A DNA stretch of 64,000 nt, from the NCBI GenBank assembly GCA_005776585.1, contig SXOX01000185.1, positions 1 through 64,000 on the forward strand, read 5' to 3'. Position numbers and translations under genes: made by a program. Shown here piece after piece: positions 59,203-64,000 of this stretch (its first letter is position 1; the number at the start of each line of letters is the position of its first letter). This DNA comes from Pseudomonadota bacterium (lineage in GTDB: Bacteria > Myxococcota_A > UBA9042 > GCA-2863065). The notes under the pieces were generated by a model. That model saw only the letters and a program-made list of their open reading frames with translations. It searched no databases and was not told where the DNA came from.

Positions 59203-61595
59203 CCACGGGACGCGAACGAGGAGGGCAGGTGCAGCGCGACGAGGTGGCGATCGCCCACCGTTGGCGCGGCAAAGCGCCAGTGCGGCCCGGCGTCACTCGT
59301 CTGCCGGCTCACGAGGATGGCGGAGCGGCCATTGACGACGAGCGCGACGCGCTCGGTGACGGCCGCCCCTGGCGGGAGCCGAACGTCGAAGGTGGCGGCA
59401 GCGCCGGGGAGGACGAGCTCGACGAGGCCGGGGGTCTTCGGCGTCGACGGCGTGAGGTAGCGCTCGGCGCGAAGCGGCTCGCGGGAGTCGACGACGAGCG
59501 CGTCACGTCCACCCCAGGCGCGATCGGCGGGATTGCGGTACAGCCGAAGCTCGATGCCGGGGAAGGTGTGGGTCTGGAGGAGCTCGAGCTGCGTATCGAG
59601 CGCGGCGAGCTGATGTTGGGTGAGCGCCTCGTCGAACTTGGGGATTCCGAAGTTGGTCTCGTGCAGGACGGCGACCCAGAGGCGCTGAAAGGCCAGGCGG
59701 TCCACCACGGTCTCCAAAGGCAGATCGTCGAGCCCCTCGACGAGGGGTCCATGCATCGTCGAGGCCCCCACCGCCAACGGGCGCGCCTGCATCCCGGTCA
59801 GGAGGTCAGGCGGCTTGCCTTGCGCGAGGTGGTACTGGAACGGATCGCCATAGAATGACGCGGGGAGGACGGCGTACGCGTCGCCGGGCGCGCCGAGACG
59901 CGCCATGGTCTGGACAGCGTGGTCCTGGGCTGGCCGCTGGGGCGTGGTCACGAGCACCACGGCCTGGACCAGCGAGCCGAGCGCCAGCAGCGCCACGGGC
60001 CACCGGCGCCACCCCGTGGCGGCGGCGGCGATCGGCACGAGGAAGCCGACGAGCAGCGGCCGAACCCAGCGAAACGCGTAGTAGACCCGCCCGCCGCCGA
60101 CGGTCGTGCTCATCGTATGGCTGAACACTAGCAGCAGCACGACGCACGCGACGTGACCGGCGAGCAGCCAGGACACCGCGCGATGCCGTCGGTAGAGGTC
60201 GCGCAGGCCGAGCCCGACCAGGGGCAAGGTAACGAGGGCGAGCCATGCCGCCTGGGTCGGCAGCCCCGTCAGAACGGCGAGGAAGCGACCGACGAACGCC
60301 GCTGCGCCGGGGCTCTCGGAGAAGACCGGAGACATAAGCGCAAAGCGCACCGAGCTGTTCGAGACCATGGTCCACAGGCGGTCCGCATCACAGAGCGGCA
60401 GGATGAGCGCGGCGGCGAATGCCAGCAACGCCTCGGCCAACACCCTCGGCCGGTGGCGCCACCACGCGAACAGCAGCGCTCCGAGCTGTGCCGCCGAGAC
60501 GGCCGCGAAAGCGTAGTGACTGAAGAACCCCAGGACGTGTGTGAGGCTGAACGCCGTCCACAGGAGCCAGCGACGTGAGCTGCGATCGTCGCCGACCCGA
60601 AGGAGCAACCACACGCTGGCGGCTCCCATGAGGCCAGCAAACGCATACGGCGTCGCATCACGCCCGTAGTAGAGGGCGAGGGGCATGGTCGCTGCGAGCA
60701 GGCCGGCGAGGGACATGCGCCAAGGGTCGAGCAGACGGCGCGCGATGGCGACGACGAGGGCGACGAACCCTCCGAACGCGAGCACGGATGGGAGCCGAAG
60801 GGCTGTGGGCGCGGTCGTCACCGACGCGACGGCGCGGAGGATCAGCGGTTCGATGGGGGCATGGGAGAGCTCCGACGAGATCGGGTTCGAGATGACACCG
60901 AGCCAGTTGGACGGACGCACGCCCTCGTGAAAGTAGGAGTACTCGAGGAGATCGAGGGGCTCATGGCCCAGGCCGACGAAACCGAGGCCGCCGGCCAGAA
61001 CAGCGAAACTGAGAGGCGCCCACCGGACCGCAGGTCGCGGGTGTGGTTGGCGTGGGAGCGGCAGCTCGACCTCCACGTGGGCCGGTCCTTTCGCGCGCCG
61101 AGCTGCACGGAGCAGCCAAAACGCCAGCAGGACCAGGAGGCCGAGTAACCCGAAGCCCACGGACCGGTGGGGCCCCTCGGGTGCACGAGCCCCTGACCAG
61201 AGCACGTGGGTGCGCTCGAGGTCGGGGACTTGCACCGCGAGTGACTCGGGCGCGCCCTGTGCGCACGGCCCGAGGACCGGAAAGACGCGTCGACAGCCGT
61301 CGAATCGCTCCGCGACGAGATCGTCGTAGGAGCAGCCGCTCGCGACCATGGGGTAGACGACCTCCGCCGCCGACACCGTAATCGCAAAGGCTCCCGTGTC
61401 GCGATCCACGGGCGCGATCCCCGCAACGAGCCGTGACTCGCGCAGGTCGCGCCCACGAAGAGCGACGATCCACAGGCCGTCAGCCGCACCTCCGCCTCGA
61501 ACACGACCGCGTAGCTCCCATGCCGTGGCCTCGGTCGACAGCGACATCGCACCTGCGACCGCAATCCACCCAAGCCACGAGCCACCCCGACGCAC
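59178..61595 (-). CDS. GT39-like GT-C glycosyltransferase, paralogue A
   Basis: Membrane protein of 805 residues with the same architecture as its downstream neighbour: signal peptide (MRRGGSWLGWIAVAGAMSLSTEATA), N-terminal beta domain with Cys (ASGCSYDDLVAERFDGCRRVFPVLGPCAQG), then helices from about residue 150 and shared motifs EYSYFHEGVRPSNWLG, ISSELSHAPIEPLILRAVAS and YYGRDATPYAFAGLMGAASV. Both end in a soluble domain containing FQRLWVAVLHETNFGIPKFDEALTQHQL or the matching stretch in B. The GTG has no ribosome-binding site, and the frame is continuous upstream to a TGA that ends a small ORF with a strong site. Confidence 0.72.
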   Translation of the reverse strand: MRRGGSWLGWIAVAGAMSLSTEATAWELRGRVRGGGAADGLWIVALRGRDLRESRLVAGIAPVDRDTGAFAITVSAAEVVYPMVASGCSYDDLVAERFDGCRRVFPVLGPCAQGAPESLAVQVPDLERTHVLWSGARAPEGPHRSVGFGLLGLLVLLAFWLLRAARRAKGPAHVEVELPLPRQPHPRPAVRWAPLSFAVLAGGLGFVGLGHEPLDLLEYSYFHEGVRPSNWLGVISNPISSELSHAPIEPLILRAVASVTTAPTALRLPSVLAFGGFVALVVAIARRLLDPWRMSLAGLLAATMPLALYYGRDATPYAFAGLMGAASVWLLLRVGDDRSSRRWLLWTAFSLTHVLGFFSHYAFAAVSAAQLGALLFAWWRHRPRVLAEALLAFAAALILPLCDADRLWTMVSNSSVRFALMSPVFSESPGAAAFVGRFLAVLTGLPTQAAWLALVTLPLVGLGLRDLYRRHRAVSWLLAGHVACVVLLLVFSHTMSTTVGGGRVYYAFRWVRPLLVGFLVPIAAAATGWRRWPVALLALGSLVQAVVLVTTPQRPAQDHAVQTMARLGAPGDAYAVLPASFYGDPFQYHLAQGKPPDLLTGMQARPLAVGASTMHGPLVEGLDDLPLETVVDRLAFQRLWVAVLHETNFGIPKFDEALTQHQLAALDTQLELLQTHTFPGIELRLYRNPADRAWGGRDALVVDSREPLRAERYLTPSTPKTPGLVELVLPGAAATFDVRLPPGAAVTERVALVVNGRSAILVSRQTSDAGPHWRFAAPTVGDRHLVALHLPSSFASRGWRLEAHR

Positions 61596-61617
61596 GTCAG
61601 GGAGACTAATGGGAGCG

Positions 61618-61640
61618 TCTGGCGCCGTCGAGGCGCCAGA
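61618..61640 (-). promoter_or_regulatory. Perfect hairpin directly after the leader stop codon
   Basis: TCTGGCGCC, loop TCGAC, then GGCGCCAGA form a 9-base-pair stem with no mismatch, starting at the base after the TGA of the small ORF and ending 22 bases before the GTG of the glycosyltransferase. No T-run follows, so it is not a normal intrinsic terminator. CTGGCGCC occurs again inside the small ORF (61682-61689) and could pair with the 3' arm instead, giving two exclusive structures. Confidence 0.7.
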
Positions 61641-61703
61641 TCACGCGGGCGGCGTAGGACGCGGTCGGGGCACGGGCGCGGGGCGCCAGTTTGTCGTGCT
61701 CAT
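61641..61703 (-). CDS. Twenty-residue Pro-rich leader ORF
   Basis: Small ORF of 20 codons: MSTTNWRPAP then VPRPRPTPPA, with seven Pro and three Arg. It has the best ribosome-binding site of the region, GAGGAGA seven bases before the ATG. Its TGA is in the same frame as the downstream glycosyltransferase, whose GTG start lies 45 bases after the stop codon. Either it is a leader peptide whose translation controls the operon (Pro codons slow ribosomes), or the large gene really starts here and the TGA is a mutation, sequence error or read-through site. A free peptide product is also possible. Confidence 0.6.
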   Translation of the reverse strand: MSTTNWRPAPVPRPRPTPPA

Positions 61704-61752
61704 GGTGACTCTCCTCGGTTTCAGTTCATTGCGACGACGATCGCCGCAATGG

Positions 61753-61783
61753 GTAGCATCCTGAGCCTCTCGCGCCATGTCAA
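61753..61783 (-). promoter_or_regulatory. Candidate promoter of the tandem glycosyltransferase operon
   Basis: On the minus strand a perfect TTGACA (61778-61783) is followed after 17-19 bases by GATGCT/TGCTAC, a weak -10. It lies between the stop of the upstream TMTC-like gene and the leader ORF, giving a leader of roughly 40-45 bases. A short GGGCGC-CC-GCGCCC hairpin lies just upstream of it, which may mark the end of the previous transcript. Confidence 0.42.
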
Positions 61784-61829
61784 ACGGTCCGGAGGGCGCG
61801 GGCGCCCGTTGTGTAATGTTTCTCGACCC

Positions 61830-63329
61830 TTAGAACTGAAACTCCACGAACGGGTACTCCGGGCTCGACCGATCGCGTGGCGTCGTCGGTTCCAGGAGTG
61901 AGGGTACGCGGAGTGACTGTGTGAGGGCGTCCCAGTGCATGCGTCGGGCCACGCCGCAGCCCGAGGCGGCCTGCCATTCGACATGCGCGAGGCCGGTAGA
62001 GACCGCCCGCTCGAGCCGCCCATCGCGAAGTCGGCGACACCGAACACAGCGAGATGCGTCGGCTCCGACGAAGACGTCCGCGTTGAGCACGACCTGACTG
62101 GCGACCTCATCGGCGTCGGTCTCGGAGACCGTCGTCAGCTCCAGTGGCGCGCAGCGCGGGCCTACGTGCGCTGCGAGCGCAGCGGCGACGCGATTGGCGG
62201 TCAGCGTCCCTTCTCGCCAGACCCGCTCATTGGCGACGCAGAGCGCCAGGAGCGCCGCGAGCGTCACCGCGACGACGAGCTTGGCACGCGCCCCCTCGAC
62301 CGACTGCGGCAGGGCCAGCGCGAGCCAGATCGCGGACGCAGCGAGCGGCAGGTGAAAGAAGTACCAGCGAAGCTCGAAGCCACCCTCGGCCGCCGAAACG
62401 AAGCGCCACGCGTCGTGGTACTGCGGAAGGAACGGCAGCATCGTGGCCAGAACGACCGCGGTCCCCCGACGAAGCGGCCTGCGCCAGGCCAAGCCCACGA
62501 CGGTCGCTGCGAGCAGAACGAAGGCGACGACACGGAGCGCGCCCGCGCCAGCAACGGCCGGATGCACGGGCATGAGCGGCCAACCAAGCGCAGCGAGGAG
62601 CGCCAACTGGGGAGACTCGACCCAATGAAACGAACCGGCCGTGCCGTGACCGGCCGCACGCGTCAGAGCGACGCGCACCGCGACGTGGAGTGCGAGCACG
62701 CCTGCATACGCGAGCAGCCACGCCCATCGCGAACGGTGCGACCCTGCCGTCGGAACGAGGAACACGAGCGCTGAAACACAGGCCGCGTTCTCCCTGGTCA
62801 GGGTGGCAAGGCCGAACCAGAGCAACGCGAGACGATGTCTCCCACGCAGCCACGCCAGCGCCCAGAGGAGGAGCGGCGCGGTGACCGTCATCCCCTCGAA
62901 GCCGCTATGGGGCCACGCGAGCGCTTCGGAGTGCAGCGGAAACGCCGCAAAGACGAGCGAAGCGACCGCGGCGCGTACCGTGCCCGACCCGACCACGACC
63001 GCGCATCGAGCAATGAGCACGGACGAGGCGAGATGCAGCAGTGCATTGGTCACGAGCCGCGGAGCGGCGGCGCCACCAAACAGCGCAAACTCGACTCCGG
63101 CACGTGCAGTCGAGAGCGGACGCCACGTCGGCTCGGAGGTCCACAGCGTCGCCAGCTGCTCAAGCCGGTCGCCCCAACCTGCCGAGGCGACCGCCTGGCC
63201 CATGCGCAACACGAAGGCGTCATCGCCATCGAGATAGCCCCCAGGCCAAGCCGCGCCCACCTGAACGGCTACGATGACGCCGAGCGCAACCCAGTAGCTG
63301 AGCGGAAGGCGCTCCGAGCCCGCCGTCAT
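61830..63329 (-). CDS. TMTC-like GT-C membrane protein
   Basis: Polytopic membrane protein of 499 residues, about 10-11 helices. The N-terminal loop GGYLDGDDAFVLRMGQAV has the acidic DD expected as GT-C metal or catalytic site, and TWRPLSTARAGVEFALFGGAAAPRLVTNALLHLASSVLI plus FAAFPLHSEALAWPHSGFEGMTVTAPLLLW resemble TMTC-type/Pmt-related GT-C proteins. A soluble C-terminal part of about 130 residues contains a CVRCRRLRDG pair. It starts one base after the stop of a GT2 gene, so that enzyme may make its polyprenyl-phosphate sugar donor. Confidence 0.7.
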   Translation of the reverse strand: MTAGSERLPLSYWVALGVIVAVQVGAAWPGGYLDGDDAFVLRMGQAVASAGWGDRLEQLATLWTSEPTWRPLSTARAGVEFALFGGAAAPRLVTNALLHLASSVLIARCAVVVGSGTVRAAVASLVFAAFPLHSEALAWPHSGFEGMTVTAPLLLWALAWLRGRHRLALLWFGLATLTRENAACVSALVFLVPTAGSHRSRWAWLLAYAGVLALHVAVRVALTRAAGHGTAGSFHWVESPQLALLAALGWPLMPVHPAVAGAGALRVVAFVLLAATVVGLAWRRPLRRGTAVVLATMLPFLPQYHDAWRFVSAAEGGFELRWYFFHLPLAASAIWLALALPQSVEGARAKLVVAVTLAALLALCVANERVWREGTLTANRVAAALAAHVGPRCAPLELTTVSETDADEVASQVVLNADVFVGADASRCVRCRRLRDGRLERAVSTGLAHVEWQAASGCGVARRMHWDALTQSLRVPSLLEPTTPRDRSSPEYPFVEFQF

Positions 63330-63330
63330 C

Positions 63331-64000
63331 TCAGGCCGAAACCAGCTCTCGCCAGTGCGTCACGATCTCGCGAGCCGCGTGGCTCACGGCGAAGAGATCG
63401 GCCCCCTTGGGGCGACCCGCCTGACGGGGGCGATGCCTCACGGGAAGCTCGATGACGGCCAGACCCGCACGGGTCGCCTTGGCCATGAGCTCGGCTCCAA
63501 ACAAGTTCCCTTCGCAGACGAGGCGAACTCGGTCGAGCACCGAACGCCGCATCACCTTGAGCCCGCAGTCGACGTCCAGGTACTGCGTCCCCGTGGCCAG
63601 CCGCACCGACGCGTTGTAGGCAAACCCGATGGCGCGCCGATGCGGCGGATCGACGCGAGCGTGGCGAGCCCCCGCGACGAGGTCATAGCCTCCGCCCTCC
63701 AAGACGGTCGTCAAGTAGCGCAGGTCCCCCGGGTCGAGCTGACCGTCCCCGTCGAGGTAGGCAACCCGAGCCGCGGTCGCCGACACAAGGCCCCGATAGA
63801 CGGCCACGCCATAGCCGCGACGTTGCTCGTTGCGCAGCACGCGGACAGACAACGCGGAGCACGCCGACCGAGCCACGTCCGCCGTCCCATCGCTGCTGCC
63901 ATCGTCGACGACGACGACCTCCGTCGCGCCAGCTGCCTCCGGCCACCCGCCGACCTGCTCCTCGAGACCCGCAAGCAGCGCGGGTAACGATTCACGTTCG
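63331..64000 (-). CDS. GT2 glycosyltransferase, DPM1-like (5' end outside window)
   Basis: C-terminal 222 residues of a family 2 glycosyltransferase; the frame is open through the window edge (RESLPALLAGLEEQ...). Motifs EVVVVDDGSSDGTADVA (nucleotide binding), GYGVAVYRGLVSATAARVAYLDGDGQLDP (DxD metal site), AIGFAYNASVRLATGTQYLDVDCGLKVMRR and ELPVRHRPRQAGRPKG are those of polyprenyl-phosphate mannosyl/glucosyltransferases. It ends without membrane helices, as in DPM1-type soluble enzymes. Only a few residues of the N terminus are missing, judged from the usual position of the VVVVDDGS motif. First visible gene of the glycosylation locus. Confidence 0.87.
   Translation of the reverse strand, partial: ERESLPALLAGLEEQVGGWPEAAGATEVVVVDDGSSDGTADVARSACSALSVRVLRNEQRRGYGVAVYRGLVSATAARVAYLDGDGQLDPGDLRYLTTVLEGGGYDLVAGARHARVDPPHRRAIGFAYNASVRLATGTQYLDVDCGLKVMRRSVLDRVRLVCEGNLFGAELMAKATRAGLAVIELPVRHRPRQAGRPKGADLFAVSHAAREIVTHWRELVSA

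Noticed and set aside
61618..61640. Hairpin read as a simple intrinsic terminator
   Set aside because: No T-run follows and it stands between a leader ORF and its in-frame downstream gene, so termination would need another mechanism.

Overview
The window is high-GC bacterial DNA from what looks like a member of the Myxococcota (formerly Deltaproteobacteria). The signs are many lipoproteins with Asp/Thr/Pro/Ala-rich linkers behind the signal peptide, Cys-rich repeats, a long thrombospondin type-3 (TSP3)/MopE-like protein, kinase-like proteins with one membrane segment and TPRs, and fatty acyl-CoA reductase. This is a lineage inference from protein style; no rRNA is present. About 50 protein genes and one tRNA fill the window with no gene-free stretch over 300 bases. 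No insertion sequence, integrase, CRISPR array or plasmid function was seen.

Layout. 1-6.3 kb (+): 3' end of pyruvate phosphate dikinase, two coupled beta-propeller lipoproteins and a duplicated-domain lipoprotein. 6.3-11 kb (-): MFS transporter and prephenate dehydratase, a small lipoprotein, a membrane-anchored secreted protein and lgt. 11-13.7 kb (+): B12-type radical SAM protein coupled to a DUF362/ferredoxin protein. 13.7-18.6 kb (-): a PpiD-like folding factor, hisG, hisB and a lipoprotein. 18.8-21.9 kb (+): tetraheme cytochrome, ResB-like and CcsA-like proteins. 21.9-24.5 kb (-): beta-helix/diheme cytochrome fusion. 24.6-28.3 kb (+): kinase-like TPR protein and a class II aldolase-like protein. 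28.3-31.6 kb (-): TSP3/MopE lipoprotein. 31.7-35.1 kb (+): acyl-CoA ligase and a lipoprotein. 35.1-38.1 kb (-): HAD-like protein, fatty acyl-CoA reductase and a YkgJ-like protein, with a palindromic operator candidate upstream. 38.4-44.7 kb (+): HDOD protein, repeat protein, gpmI, EamA exporter and Cys-rich lipoprotein. 46.0-49.3 kb (+): FlgM-like protein, tRNA-Leu(GAG), three small lipoproteins and a second kinase-like membrane protein. 49.3-55.3 kb: FadL-like porin, crotonase, lipoprotein, RNase G and Cys-rich lipoprotein. 55.4-64 kb (-): a cell-envelope glycosylation locus made of a GT2 enzyme, a TMTC-like GT-C protein, two tandem GT39-like paralogues and a B12-type radical SAM protein.

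The dominant theme is the cell envelope. About 15 genes encode predicted lipoproteins and lgt, which lipidates them, lies in the same window. Lipid functions (ligase, reductase, crotonase, FadL) and heme-protein assembly recur. The most unusual spot is the leader of the tandem GT39-like genes. A 20-codon Pro-rich ORF with a strong ribosome-binding site ends in TGA, is followed at once by a perfect 9-bp hairpin, and is in frame with the downstream gene, which has no visible ribosome-binding site of its own. This fits an attenuator or leader-peptide switch, or an in-frame stop to be read through. Other notable points are two kinase-like proteins without the catalytic Asp, a HAD protein without its nucleophile, a lipoprotein whose signal peptide appears to be encoded inside a tRNA gene, and a short-form HisG without HisZ in view.
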